A DNA stretch of 64,000 bases from Miscanthus floridulus (lineage: Eukaryota > Streptophyta > Magnoliopsida > Poales > Poaceae). The translations under genes were made by a program, and so were the position numbers. Positions within the stretch are counted from its first letter, which is position 1; every line of letters starts with the position of its first letter. The notes beneath the pieces were generated by a model. That model was not told where the DNA came from and ran no database searches. It was given only the letters and a program-made list of their open reading frames with translations. The stretch lies in contig NC_089594.1 of NCBI RefSeq assembly GCF_019320115.1, positions 23,429,086 to 23,493,085 of the forward strand. The letters are read 5' to 3'. This document shows positions 35,812 through 48,407 of this stretch, piece by piece.

Positions 35812-35816
35812 CCATA

Positions 35817-36841
35817 ACGGTCTCCAATGGGCGATGTCGTTCTTGTGAAGCGCTGGCGTCACAGGTTTTCTTCTCTTATTATTTAATTAATTTACTCAAA
35901 TTGCAACTTCTGTCCTTGTCGATCCCTCCTGCAAAATAGATCCGTATATATAGGCATCCACGTAATGCATTCATGGCCGACAGGAAAAAAAATACTATAC
36001 TATATAGAGTCCAAAGTCCAAACCCATATTATCGGGTGAACTATATTTAAACCTAAAGTTGATGCATGTCGTACCCCCTTCATTTCTGGACACGGCGTTA
36101 GTCTTTTTTTGTTTTTCGTGAAACCACGTTACTATAGCTGTGTTTAGAAAACACAACCGACTATTTATGGCTTCATATGCCTTCATCTTCTTATTTTGTC
36201 TTTTTTTTTGTGAACATGCTTATTTTGTGTTAGAAGTGGGTAGTTCAAATGCAAAATTATGGAGTTACTTTAGATTTACCTTTTTATATAGTGGCATATA
36301 TGCAATGGAACTCCTTTAGTTTTTTTTTCAAATGATGGTGGATACTATAACTAATTTAGAGAGTAACTTCACGTTATCTCTTTATAATAGCATATACAGG
36401 TAATTTAGAATAAGTTTTTTTGGGGGTTAACGTAGATTATTACCAATAATGGCATATGTGGGCAATTTCAATGAACATTATGGATCAAGTCACCCATCCA
36501 TATATATTGCCCAAGTGGGTTATTCATATTACTTATTTGGATGATTTAATGGGTTGTTATATTTAGTATATGCTATTTATCCTACTAATACGAATTGAAA
36601 GCCTACATATCAATACTAATGAGATGTGTTAGGGAAACATATAAATTCTACTAACTGTCACAAAAATTAGAAAGATCCGGCCATCAATTTTTGTAGACTC
36701 TAAACACAACTAATAACAAAAGCCACTGGATCTATTGTACCATTGTTCTTTTTATCAAAATATCCACATTTTTTACAACCTGCATAAAAAACTACCTACC
36801 TTGCCATTATGGTTGGTAATTTAAGTAACCGGTTGAATTAT
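35817..36841. other. Intergenic AT-rich DNA
   Basis: No gene and no clear repeat ends seen. Runs of T and short diverged AT motifs only. Confidence 0.4.
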
Positions 36842-36951
36842 GGTAGAGCCTCTAGCCTAGTGGTTAGAGCACCTGAGTAGCACCCAGCAGACCTGGGGCC
36901 GACTCTCCGTGGGAGCGAATTTAAACAGGTCCGCATTACTTAAAAAAAAAA
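36842..36951 (+). mobile_element. tRNA-derived SINE (Au-SINE-like)
   Basis: TAGCCTAGTGG (36853-36863) matches an RNA polymerase III A box, and GGGCCGACTCT (about 36896-36906) a decayed B box (GGTTCGANTCC). The body GAGCACCTGAGTAGCACCCAG and GGGAGCGAATTT, followed by a tail of ten A, is typical of grass SINEs. It is not a functional tRNA gene: no cloverleaf closes and the B box is mutated. Confidence 0.7.
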
Positions 36952-37365
36952 TAGGCTAGAGTTTCCTTTGATGACTTCGGTCAAAAAAAATTGTACAAAA
37001 GTTGGTTACAATCACTTTGGTATTTGAGGTTCTTTTGCAGTAACTAGCGATTATTTGAAATTAAATAAGTATAATGCAGGTTAGCTCCCATGACCTCTCA
37101 TAGACCCCACTTCAAAATCTACCATCGATATGGACAGTAGCAGATCTGGAAATATATGATAGGACATAGGAGTGGCTCCTTCTCCTTATTTATTTCTACA
37201 TTTAGACCACTATTCTAAAATTTTTAATGGCTACAAATTTGTAGGTGGACATAGGAGGGGGTCGGTCCATGCTTTCGACAAGGGGTTCAAGCTCTGACCA
37301 CCCGAATGTACGCACCTTAATCTGGAGTACTATGATGCATGTTTAAATGACGCAATTCCGAGTGC
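36952..37365. other. Intergenic DNA left of copia copy 2
   Basis: Nothing recognisable. It ends with the target site GGTAT (37366-37370) of the copia insertion. Confidence 0.4.
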
Positions 37366-37370
37366 GGTAT

Positions 37371-39177
37371 TGAAAGGTCCTAATGGCTAGAGGGGGGGTG
37401 AATAGTCTAATAAAAATTTCTACAACAACACTTATTGAAAGGTTAGACAATTATGAGGCAAAGCAAGTGTTGCGCTAGCCTACTCACGATGCAAGCCACC
37501 TACCACAATTCTAGTTTAGATAGTGTCTATTCACGCAATAGCTATGACACTACCCTATGTTAGTGTGCTCTCAAAGTCTAACTAAAGAGCCACACCAACC
37601 AAGCAAGCAAACTCTCACAACTAGCTACACTAAAGAGCTTGTCAACTAGTTTACGGTAAAGTAATGAGAGTGATTAAGATAGTTATACCGCCGTGTAGAT
37701 GAAGAACCAATCAATCACAAAGATGAATAACAATGAAGACCAATCACCTCGGAATCAACGATGAACACAATGATTTTTACCGAGGTTCACTTGCTTGCCG
37801 GCAAGCTAGTCCTCGTTGTTGCGATTCACTCACTTAGAGGTTCACGCGCTAATTGGCTTCACACGCCAAACCCTCAATAGGGTGCTGCACAACCAACACA
37901 AGATGAGGATCACACAAGCCACGAGCAATTCACTAGAGTACCTTTTGGCTCTCCGCCGGGGAAAGGTCAAGAACCCCTCACAATCACCACGATCGGAGCC
38001 GGAGACAATCACCACCCTCCGCTCGACGATCCTCGCTACTCCAAACCGTCTAGGTGGCGGCAACCACCAAGAGTAACAAGCGAAATCCACAGCGAAACAC
38101 GAACACCAAGTGCCTCTAGTTGCAATCACTCAAGCAATGCACTTGGATCACTCCCAATCTCACTATGATGATGAATCAATAATGTAGATGAGTGGGAGGA
38201 CTTTAGCTTAGCTCACAAGGTTGCTATGTCAATGAAAATGGCCAAAGATGTGAGCTACAACCGGCCATGGGGCTTAAATAGAAGCCCCCACGAAATAGAG
38301 CCATTGTACCCCTTCACTGGGCACACTGCGCTCTGACCGGACGCTCCGGTCATACTGACCGGACTCTGGACTCAGCGTCCGGTCCATAGATGGATGCCAC
38401 GCGTCACCAGCTTCAAACGTTGTTCGTCAGATTCCAACGGCTACGAAGTTGACCGGACACTCCGGTAAAACTGACCGGACGCTGGAGCCTCAGCGTCCGG
38501 TCGAGTACAGTAAGGGTCAAAACCTAGTTTTCCTCGACCGGACGTGTCCGGTCCACCTCGACCGGACACAGCCCAGCGTCCGGTGGTAAACCCTAGCTTC
38601 TGTACCGCCAGTCAACGCGACCGGACGCAGGCAGTCAGCGTCCGGTGCTTTTGGATCCAGCATCCGGTCTCTTGACCGACGCTGGCATCTCCTCTGTTTT
38701 CACTTCTAACTTCTCCACCCTTGCTCCAATGTGCCAACCACCAAGTGTATCACCTTGTGTACATGTGTTAGCATATTTTCACAAACATTTTCAAGGGTGT
38801 TAGCATTCCACTAGATCCTAAATGCATATGCAATGAGTTAGAGCATCTAGTGGCACTTTGATAACCGTATTTTGATACGAGTTTCACCCCTCTTAATAGT
38901 ATGGCTATCAAACCTAAATGTGATCACACTCTCTGAGTGTCTTGATCATCAAAACAAAATAGCTCCTACAAGTTATACCTTTGCCTTGAGCTTTTTGTTT
39001 TTCTCTTTCTTCATTTCAAGTTTAAGCCCTTGATCATCGCCATGCCATCACCATTGCCATGCTATGATCTTCATTAGCTTCTCTTTTTGAAGTGTGCTAC
39101 CTATCTCATGATCACTTGATAAACTAGGTTAGCACTTAGGGTTTCATCAATTCACCAAAACCAAACTAGAGCTTTTA
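37371..39177 (-). repeat. 3' LTR of copia copy 2
   Basis: 1807 bp. On the minus strand it starts TAAAAGCTCTAG, with the terminal G changed to A as in copy 1's 3' LTR. It carries the GCGTCCGG array and a TATTTAAG box (about 38273-38280). Confidence 0.92.
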
Positions 39178-39191
39178 ATCTCCCCCTTTTT
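39178..39191 (-). other. Polypurine tract of copia copy 2
   Basis: On the minus strand the sequence reads AAAAAGGGGGAGAT directly before the 3' LTR, identical to copy 1. Confidence 0.85.
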
Positions 39192-40372
39192 GGTAATTGA
39201 TGACAACCCTTATATAAAGATTTGAATTGAAATTCAATTGAATTCATGTTGCTTGCCCAAGCATATTTACCATTTGTAAAAGGATATGGACAAGTTTCAT
39301 GAACCCTAAATGGTAGCAATTTCTCCCCCTACATATGTGCTAAGAATTTGGATGTAGCTTGCACATATGCTTAAGTAGGAAATGTAGGAGTCAATGTCTA
39401 CCATATGATGCTAAGGTATAAAAGATGGACCTTTAAAGCGTGATACCAATCGGAGTGCACCAATATACCATCCTTAGCACCATGGTTAGTTCTATATCAC
39501 TTGGAGACATACTTTGAAAAGATATAACTTGTAAAGACTTACTTGGAAATGAAAGTTATCTAGTGATTTCATTTCACCATTCAATCTTACAACTAACATT
39601 CATCACACAAGCATGGATGTGTAAATTTAATACTTGTGCTATGCAAGTAAACATATGAAATGCACATTCAAATATACCATACAAGTTCATGAGCTTGCTC
39701 CCCCTACTTGTGTGCTCACAATTTTTAGTTGATCCCTTTCCTTTGTCATATCTCTCCCTCTATGTCATATATCAAGATATCTTTATGTTTGTTTCTTTCT
39801 CTCTTATCTTTGTTTCTCTCTCCCCCTTGTTTCTCTCTCCCCTTATCCCCTTTATCTTTGTTTCTCTCCCCCTTTGTCATCAATGACCACAAAGGTTCTA
39901 AATTTAGATGGAATTACTTGTAGGGTCGAGATTATCAATGTCAATCAATGGGGTGAGGATCATTTTCCCAAATTTAGTTTAATTCTAGATTATTTCCCAA
40001 AGATATTTAACTTGGTTTGATCCAAGGACAAGCTTCTTCACATCTTCAAATAAGGGTTATCTTGTACCATGTTGAGTTAAACACTTATAGTTCATTTTCT
40101 AGATTAAACACTAGGTTTATAAGCCCATAAACATGTCATATGCCATCACTAGATCAAGTCAAGCATAGAAGCAATAGTGATACTATATTGACATCAAAAT
40201 TCATTTGATTTTCATGAATGAGCCTAATAAGATAGAACCACTTGTAAGGTCCTAATAAGATTAAAATATGACTAGATGCACTAAACATGTCCTTAGCAAG
40301 GATGTATGTCATGCCAATCAACTTTTACCTTAGATTGCTCGAAGGAGAGGCATGTCATATGAGGTGGGTGCA
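39192..40372 (-). other. Non-coding tail of copia copy 2 with further purine tracts
   Basis: No supported frame. GGGGGAGA-type tracts (minus strand) recur at about 39320, 39698, 39820-39845 and 39865, parallel to copy 1. Confidence 0.55.
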
Positions 40373-43300
40373 TCAACACATATTTGAGAAATCCAATATG
40401 TTCAACTCATTCCTTAGCTTGCAAAACCTTTTCTCATCCAATGGCTTGGTGAATATATCGGCAAGTTGATCTTCGGTGCCTACACTCTCAATGCAAATGT
40501 CCCCTTTTTATTGGTGATCTCTTATGAAATGGTGGCGGACATCATTGTGCTTTGTTTTTGCATGTTGAACCGAATTGTTTGTCAACTTGATTGCACTCTC
40601 ATTGTCACATAGCAATGGCACTTTCTTGAACTTGATTCCAAAATCACTCAAAGTGGCCTTCATCCAAAGTATTTGTGCACAACAACTACCGGCGGATATG
40701 TATTCGGCTTCGGCGGTTGATAATGCAACACTATTTTGCTTCTTTGATGACCATGAAACAAGTGATCTTCCCAACAATTGACATGTGCCCGAGGTGCTCT
40801 TCCTTTCAATCTTGCATCCCGCATAATCCGAGTTGGAATAACCAACTAGCTCAAACTTTGCTCCTTTGGGATACCACAAACCAACATTTGGTGTATGCTT
40901 CAAGTACCTCAAAATTCTCTTTGTAGCCTTCAAATGACTTTCTCTTGGTGAGAATTGAAATCTTGCACACATGCATACACTAAACATGACATCCAGCCTT
41001 GATGCGGTCACATAGAGTAGGCTTCCAATCATAGACCGATACAACTTTTGATCTACCATATTTCCACTTGCATCACTATCCAAGTTGCCATTGGTTCTCA
41101 TTGGTATGCTAATGACTTTGCTATCAATCATTCCAAACTTCTTGATCATGTCCTTGATGTACTTGCTTTGACTCACAAATGTACCATTCTTCAATTGTTT
41201 GATTTGAAGACCAAGGAAGTAACTCGATTCTCCAATCATGGACATCTCAAACTCATTAGCCATCATCTTTCTAAACTCATCACAAAATTCTTGATTGGTT
41301 GATCCAAATATGATGTCATCAACATAGATTTACAATACAAATAGATCTTTTCCAATCTTCTTGATGAAAAGTGTGGTGTCAACCTTGCCCATGGTGAACC
41401 CTTTAGAGAGTAAGAAATCTCTCAATCTCTCATACCATGCTCTCGGTGCTTGCTTTAAGCCATACAATGCCTTCTTCAATTTGTATACATGGTTGAGTTT
41501 CTTATCATCTTCAAAACTGGGAGGTTGCTCAACATATACTTCTTCATTGATATAACTATTGAGGAATGCACTCTTGACATCCATTTGATAGAGCTTGATG
41601 TTGTGAGCACAAGCATAGGCTAGCAAGATTCTTATTGCTTCCAATCTAGCAACCGGGGCATATGTTTCTCCAAAGTCAAGACCTTCAACTTGTGTATAGC
41701 CTTGTGCTACCAATCTTGCTTTGTTCCTTACTACTATCCCATCTTGATCTTGCTTGTTTCTAAAGACCCATTTAGTTCCAATCACATTGTGTCCCTTTGG
41801 TCTTTCTACCAACTCTCATACTTGATTTCTTATGAAGTTGTTTAGCTCTTCATGCATAGCATTGACCCAATCAACATCTTTCAAAGCTTCATCTATCTTC
41901 TTTAGTTCAATGGATGACATAAATGAGAAGTGTTCACAAAATGATGCCAATCTTGATCTTGTTTGTACACCTCTTGAAATATCTCCAATGATTGTATCCA
42001 AAGGATGATCTCTTGCAATACTTGTTGGTTGGAGCAATGGAACTTGATTGCTTGCACTTGCTAGATCATTGGGTTAAGATGATGTACTAGTCACTTGATC
42101 TTGATTAATGTCATGAGAGTCACTTGCACTACCTTGATTTGTATCATCTTGCACATTTGAGTTAGAGAGCACTTGCACTTGATCATCTTCATCATCATTC
42201 ACTTGCCTAGGCCTCAATTCACCAACATCCATGTTTTTCATGGCATATGAAAGTTGAATGCCTCTAACATCTTCTAAGTTCTTATTCTCTTCTTGTGAAC
42301 CCTTGGTTTCATCAAATTCAACATCATGAACTTCCTCAAGAGTACCATTATCCCAATTCCAAACTCTATATGCTTTGCTTGTAGTGGAATAACCAAGTAG
42401 GAATCCTTCATCACATTTCTTGTCAAACTTGCCCAACCTTGTGCCTTTCTTCAAGATATAGCATTTGCAACCAAAGACCCAAAAATATGTAATGTTGGGC
42501 TTTCTACCATTCAAGAGCTCATATGGTGTCTTCTCTTTTAATCGGTGACAATAGAGGCGGTTGCTATAATAGCAAGCCGTGTTGATAGCTTTGGCCCAAA
42601 ATGATTGACTCACATTGTACTCACTAAGCATAGACCTTGCCATATCAATGAGTGTTCTATTCTTCCTTTCAACAAGGCCATTTGATTGAGGAGTGTACTT
42701 GGCTGAGAATTGATGTCTAATTCCAAATTCATCACATAACTCATCAATTCTAGTGTTCTTGAACTCACTACCATTGTCACTTCTAACTCTCTTGATGATT
42801 GTTTTAAATTCATTGTGAATGCCTTTGACAAATGATTTGAATATTGCAAATACATCACTTTTATCCACTAGAAAGAATACCCATGTGTATCTAGTGTAGT
42901 CATCCACTATCACAAAGCCATATTTATTTCTACCGATACTAGTGTATTGTGTTGGCCCAAACAAGTCCATGTGCAATAACTCAAATGCTTTACTAGTGCT
43001 CATCATGCTTTTCTTAGGATGGGTGTTTCCAACTTGTTTGGCGGCTTGACAAGAGCTACAAAGCTTATCCTTTTCAAACACAACATCTTTCAAGGCTTTA
43101 ACTAAGTCATGCTTAATCAATCTATTCAATTGTTTCATTCCAACATGACCAAGCCTTCTATGCCATAACCAACCCATGCTAGACTTAGTAAACAAGCATG
43201 TAGATAATTTAGCTTCACTAGCATTGAAATCAACCAAGTATAGATTCTCATATCTAAAGCCTTTGAAGATCAAGTTAGAGCCATCTATACTTATGATCTC

Positions 43301-43594
43301 TACATCATCTACCCCAAATATGTATTTGAATCTAAGATCACACAATTATGCCACGGATAGCAAATTAAAATTCAAGCTCTCTACTAGCAACACATTGGAT
43401 ATGCTCATGTCATTGGAGATTGCAACCTTACCAAGCCCTTTGACCTTGCCTTTGCCATTGTTACCAAATGTGATACTATCATAACTATCATTGCCATTGG
43501 TGTTGATTGAGTTGAACATTCTTACATCACTGGTCATGTGTTGAGTACACCCACTATCAAGAACCCAATGCCTTTCTCCGGCTTTGTAATTGAC
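40373..43594 (-). pseudogene. Copia pol of copy 2, five nonsense codons
   Basis: Starts after a TTTTGTAG sequence and keeps the protease motif WVLDSGCTQH. Integrase is complete in one long frame (43345-42074) with HRRLGH, CSSC, HMDLFGP, SDNGSEF and NGLVERK. Reverse transcriptase keeps YVDD and RNase H runs to ILDFSNMC. Stops: TAA 43346-43348, TAA 42074-42076, TGA 41816-41818, TAA 41330-41332, TAA 40508-40510. Where the family codon can be judged, these are Gln CAA to TAA or Trp TGG to TGA. It is better preserved than copy 1 but cannot give a full polyprotein. Confidence 0.93.
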
Positions 43595-43607
43595 CTACAA
43601 AAGAAGA

Positions 43608-45688
43608 TCAATTCTTTTTAGGTACCCAAACTTGTTTGGGTCCTTGAAGGTTAGTCACTAGGCTCTTTGGTACCCAAATGGCTTTCTTCTTTGAGCCCAT
43701 CCATGGTTTACCAATGAACTTAGCCTTTACACCATTTATATCCTTAGTAAGCATATAGCATGAATCAAGCTTAATAAAGGATACATTAGTATTTTTGTTC
43801 TTATTTTTGCATTCTTGCTCTTTGTGACCCACTTGCTTGCAACTAGTGCAAAACTGACCATTGTTCTTCACAAAACTAGTCTTGTGAGGAGCAAAGGCCG
43901 CTTTGCCTTTCTTGGGGGTATAGCCTAATCCCTCTTTGTAGAGAGATGCTCTTTGGCTACCCAAGCATATAAGCAAGCGGTCCTCACCACCATAAGCCTT
44001 AGCTAGGTTGTGAGTGAGCCTAGTGACCTCCTTCTTGAGGTTCTCATTCTCAACCACTAGTGAGGCATCATAAGTGAGACCATCACTACTAGATGAGGTA
44101 GAAGTGGAAGTGCTACAAGAAGGGTTAGTAGGAGCGACAATAATAGGCATAGATAGTGGTTCATCAATTATGTCACAAGTTAAACCTACATTGCACGTTT
44201 TAACATGCTTTTTATTTTGCTCATCAAGCAAAGAGGAATGAGCCTTTTCAAGCTTTTTGTGAGCTTTGCCAAGCTTCTCATTGGCTTCCTCTAGCCTCCC
44301 ATGAGATGCATTGAGCTCATCAAAGGCTTGCTTAAGGGCTTTTAGTTCCTTATGCAAGCTTTTGCATTCCCTTCTCTTGATATCAAAGTGTTCTCTAGCA
44401 TCTTCTAGCATGTCAAATAATTCATCCTTAGTGGGTTCATCATCATCACTATCACTATCATTTTCATTTTTATGTTCATTATCATCATCATGTTCTTTAT
44501 CACTTTCATCATCGCAAGATTGTACCTTAGTGGCCTTAGCCATGAAGCATGATGAAGATTCGAAGAGAGAAGGCTTCTCATTGATGGCAATGCTTGCAAG
44601 AACCTTCTTCTTAGTGGTCTTGTGATCATCACTGTCATCTCATCATCACTTGAGAAAGCATCACTATCCCAAGTGACTACATATGAACCACCCTTCTTCT
44701 TCTTGAAGGCCATCTTGTCCTTCTTCTCTCTTTTCCTTCTTGTCCTTCTTCTTGTTCTTCTTGTTGTCATCATCATTTTCACTATTGTATGGGCATTGAG
44801 CAACAAGATGATCTTTGCTTCCACACTTGAAGCACCTTCTTGACTCTTCTTTGTTCTTGAATGAAGATTTCTTTCTTCTTGCATAATAGCCCTTTTTCAC
44901 CATGAACTTGCCAAATCTCTTGACAAATAGAGTCATCTTCTCATCATCATCATCATCCCATGATTCATCTTCTTCACTTGATGTTTCTTGCTTAGCTTTG
45001 CCCTTGGATGATGTGGCCTTGAATGCCACGCTCTTCTTCTTGTCATCTTTCTTCTCTTCTTTCTTCTCTCTCTCTTTTTTTCCTTTTCATCATCATCTCT
45101 ATAGGCATCATCGGTCATGATATCTCCCAAGACTTGATTTGGTGTCATTGTATCTAAACCGAACCTCACTAGAATAGTGATCAATGTACCAAATCTTGAG
45201 GATAAGCATCTCAAGAACTTATTTGAGAACTCCTTGTCCTCTATCTTCTCACCAAGTGCCTTGAGATCATTTACAATCACTTCCATCCGATGGAACATGT
45301 CCGACACACTTTCATCTTCCTTCATCTTGAAACTAGCAAATTTATCCTTGAGAATGTATGCCTTTGCACCTTTGATTGCCTTGGTGCCCTCAAATGATTC
45401 TTCCAATTTCTTCCATGCCTCATGAGCTCTCTCAATATTCTTGATTTTCTCAAATGTTCTCTCATCCAAAGCATCATGGATGGCACTAAGAGCAATGTCA
45501 TTGTTTTGGAGTAGCAATTCTTCGGCGGCGGTGAGAGTCTCTTCATCTTCAATCTCAATTTTTGTTTCTACCACCTTCCAAATCTTCCTATTGATTGACT
45601 TGATATATGTTGTCATCTTAGCCTTCCAATAGAGGTAATTTGTGCCATCAAATTGGGGTGGCTTCTTGGTGTTGTTGATTTGAGCTAT
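43608..45688 (-). pseudogene. Copia gag of copy 2, start codon lost and three frameshifts
   Basis: The expected initiator is ATA instead of ATG at 45688-45686 (ATAGCTCAAATC against ATGGCTCAAGTT in copy 1). A shorter start at 45616 remains. Frames shift near 45080 (in a run of A), near 44730 and near 44635. Seen: the UBN2-type gag domain, a CX2CX4HX4C knuckle (CFKCGSKDHLVAQC), an Asp/Glu/Lys-rich linker, a coiled coil and a second knuckle (CTSCKQVGHKEQEC). It ends KQVWVPKKN-stop as in copy 1. Confidence 0.9.
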
Positions 45689-45730
45689 TTTTACACCGAA
45701 GGTTGTTAAGCCTCAAATCACGGTGACCTC

Positions 45731-45743
45731 GGCTCTGATACCA
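45731..45743 (-). other. Primer binding site of copia copy 2
   Basis: On the minus strand TGGTATCAGAGCC, an exact copia-type initiator tRNA-Met site, two bases from the 5' LTR. Confidence 0.92.
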
Positions 45744-45745
45744 CT

Positions 45746-47550
45746 TGAAAGGTCCTAATGGCTAGAGGGGGGGTGAATAGCCTAATAAAAATTTCTACAA
45801 CAACACTTAACGAAAGGTTAGACAATTATGAGGCAAAGCAAGTGTTGCACTAGCCTACTCACGATACAAGCCACCTACCATAATTCTAGTTTAGATAGTG
45901 TCTATTCACACAATAGCTATGACACTACCCTATGTTAGTGTGCTCTCAAAGTCTAACTAAAGAGCCACACCAACCAAGCAAGCAAACTCTCACAACTAGC
46001 TACACTAAAGAGCTTGTCAACTAGTTTGCGGTAAAGTAATGAGAGTGATTAAGATAGTTATACCGCCGTATAGATGAAGAACCAATCAATCACAAAGATG
46101 AATAACAATGGAGATCAATCACCTCGGAATCAATGATGAACACAATGATTTTTACCGAGGTTCACTTGCTTGCCGGCAAGCTAGTCCTCGTTGTGGCGAT
46201 TCACTCACTTGGAGGTTCATGCGCTAATTGGCTTCACACACCAAACCCTCAATAGGGTGCTGCACAACCAACACAAGATGAGGATCACACAAGCCATGAG
46301 CAATTCACTAGAGTATCTTATGGCTCTCCACCGGGGAAAGGTCAAGAACCCCTCACAATCACCACGATCGGAGCCGGAGACAATCACCACCCTCCGCTCG
46401 ACGATCCTCGCTGCTCCAAACTGTCTAGATGGCGGCAACCACCAAGAGTAACAAGCAAAATCCATAGCGAAACACGAACACCAAGTGCCTCTAGATGCAA
46501 TCACTCAAGCAATGCACTTGGATCACTCCCAATCTCACTATGATGATGAATCAATGATGTAGATGAGTGGGAGGACTTTGGCTTAGCTCACAAGGTTGCT
46601 ATGTCAATGAAAATGGCCAAAGATATGAGCTACAACTGGCCATGGGGCTTAAATAGAAGCCCCCACGAAATAGAGCCGTTGTACCCCTTCACTGGGCACA
46701 CTGCGCTTTGACCGAACGCTCTGGTCATACAGACCGGACCCTGGACTCAACGTCCGGTCCATAGATGGATGCCACGTATCACCAGCTTAACGTTGTTCAT
46801 CAGATTCCAACAGCTACGAAGTTGACCGGACACTCCGATAAAACTGACCGGACGCTGGAGCCTCAACGTCCGGTCGAGTACAGTAAGGGTCGAAACCTGG
46901 TTTTCCTCGACCGGACATGTCTAGTCCACCTCGACCGGACACAGCCTAGCGTCCAGTGGTAAACCCTAGCCTCTATACCACCAGTCAATGCGACCGGACG
47001 CAGGCAGTCAGCGTCCGGTGCTTTTGGATCCAGCGTCGGTCAAGTGACCGGACGCTGGCATCTTCTCTGTTTTCACTTCTAACTTCTCCACCCTTGCTCC
47101 AATGTGCGAACCACCAAGTGTATCACCTTGTGCACATGTGTTAGAATATTTTCATAAACATTTTCAAGGGTGTTAGCATTCTACTAGATCCTAAATGCAT
47201 ATGCAATGAGTTAGAGCATCTAGTGGCACTTTGATAACCGTATTCCGATATGAGTTTCACCCCTCTTAATAGTACGGCTATCAAACCTAAATGTGATCAC
47301 ACTCTCTGAGTGTCTTGATCACCAAAACAAAATAGCTCCTACAAGTTATACCTTTGCCTTGAGCTTTTTGTTTTTCTCTTTCTTCATTTCAAGTTTAAGC
47401 CCTTGATCATCGCCATGCCATCACCATTGTCATGCTATGATCTTCATTAGCTTCTCTTCTTGAAGTATTCTACCTATCTCATGATCACTTGATAAACTAG
47501 GTTAGCACTTAGGGTTTCATCAATTCACCCAAACCAAACTAGAGCTTTCA
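45746..47550 (-). repeat. 5' LTR of copia copy 2
   Basis: 1805 bp with intact TGAAAG and CTTTCA ends. It differs from its partner LTR mostly by C/T and G/A changes; the first 200 bases show about seven differences. Confidence 0.93.
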
Positions 47551-47621
47551 GGTATGCTACCTAAATATAAAATACACAATGAGAGTTTTGAATAAAGCTA
47601 CCCTTACCAAAAAAAGTTTTA

Positions 47622-47844
47622 AGTGGGCTTGTTTGTAAATCTCTCTACGAACTCTACTTTCCAAACTTCACCGCTGAACAGCTATAAAAAAACCTAGAGT
47701 CTGTGGAACATCTCTTTTGGTGCTTTCGTAACTCCACAATTTTTCTCTAACAGAGTGCGTGGAGCTAAACCTATTTGGTTAACAAACATAGAGCGGAGCT
47801 GAAAAAACATGGAGTGGAGCAGTGTCAATTTCCAAACACCCCCT
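47622..47844. mobile_element. Tourist-like MITE
   Basis: GTGGGCTTGTTTG on the left and, inverted, GGGGGTGTTTGG on the right, with TTAA at both boundaries. The length of 220 bp and AT-rich interior fit a PIF/Harbinger MITE. The exact edge is uncertain by one or two bases. Confidence 0.55.
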
Positions 47845-47951
47845 TAATATGAGGATAGCATCTGTACTACAACTCATGATCAAAATTTTGAGTATTGGAT
47901 TCCAAATCCAAATCAGCGACGTATCCGCAATGGTGGTAAAATTGCTAGGTA

Positions 47952-48123
47952 CTCCCTCCATCCTAGGATATAAGGCGTAACCATTTTTTATTCATGTCCC
48001 ATGATATAAGGCACGCGCTCTCTAGAGGCACATATACCGATACGTGTTGTGAGAGAAAATTAAATGTGTTTCTTGGTCTTTGAATCAGAGGTGGTTACGC
48101 CTTATATCTTGAGACGGGGGGAG
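47952..48123. mobile_element. Stowaway MITE
   Basis: CTCCCTCCATCCTAGGATAT on the left and, inverted, CTCCCCCCGTCTCAAGATAT on the right. TA flanks both sides (47950-47951 and 48124-48125). GGCGTAACC and GGTTACGCC form an inner palindrome. Confidence 0.85.
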
Positions 48124-48407
48124 TATTTGATCTCTAGGAGAAATTTTATTGGTTATGAGGACGTCTTTAACAGTAAGTTGCAAATAGCTGGCTAGACAAG
48201 GTATATAAATAATAAAAAAGTAGCACTTTCATTGGCTATCGATGAGAGAGATCAAATAGCTAGCGACGACCAAATAGCTAATCTAGCACGATCTCCTAGA
48301 AATATCTCTCACATAACTCTCTCCTATAGTGTTTTTTTTTCTTCTTATTTATATGTCTCATCTATCTAGCTATTTGCAAATTGTTATTCATGGCCAATAG
48401 AAATCCT

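Larger units (their letters stand above)
13941..35813. mobile_element. PIF/Harbinger-like element with 17-bp TIRs, split by nested retrotransposons
   Basis: GGGGTGATTGGTTGCCC at 13941-13957 has its exact inverse GGGCAACCAATCACCCC at 35795-35811; two extra C follow on the right. ATA flanks both sides (13938-13940 and 35814-35816), close to but not the usual TTA/TAA. Similarity resumes subterminally (GTCACCCATGTTTGGTTGGC on the left, CATGTTTGGTTGCC inverted on the right). After removing the insertions at 13968-28088 and 29551-33047, about 4.3 kb remain. These carry a Myb/SANT-like gene, the partner protein commonly found with PIF/Harbinger elements, but no recognisable transposase. Class assignment is inference. 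Confidence 0.65.
37371..47550 (-). mobile_element. Ty1-copia retrotransposon, SIRE/Opie-like (copy 2, inverted)
   Basis: Same family as 14584-25525 in opposite orientation. GGTAT is duplicated on both sides (37366-37370 and 47551-47555). On the minus strand: 5' LTR, primer site, gag, pol, purine tracts, 3' LTR. Both LTRs are complete and of nearly equal length. Gag has three frameshifts and pol five nonsense codons. Confidence 0.94.

Noticed and set aside
36842..36951. tRNA gene
   Set aside because: A box present but the B box is mutated and no cloverleaf closes; the A-tail shows a SINE.
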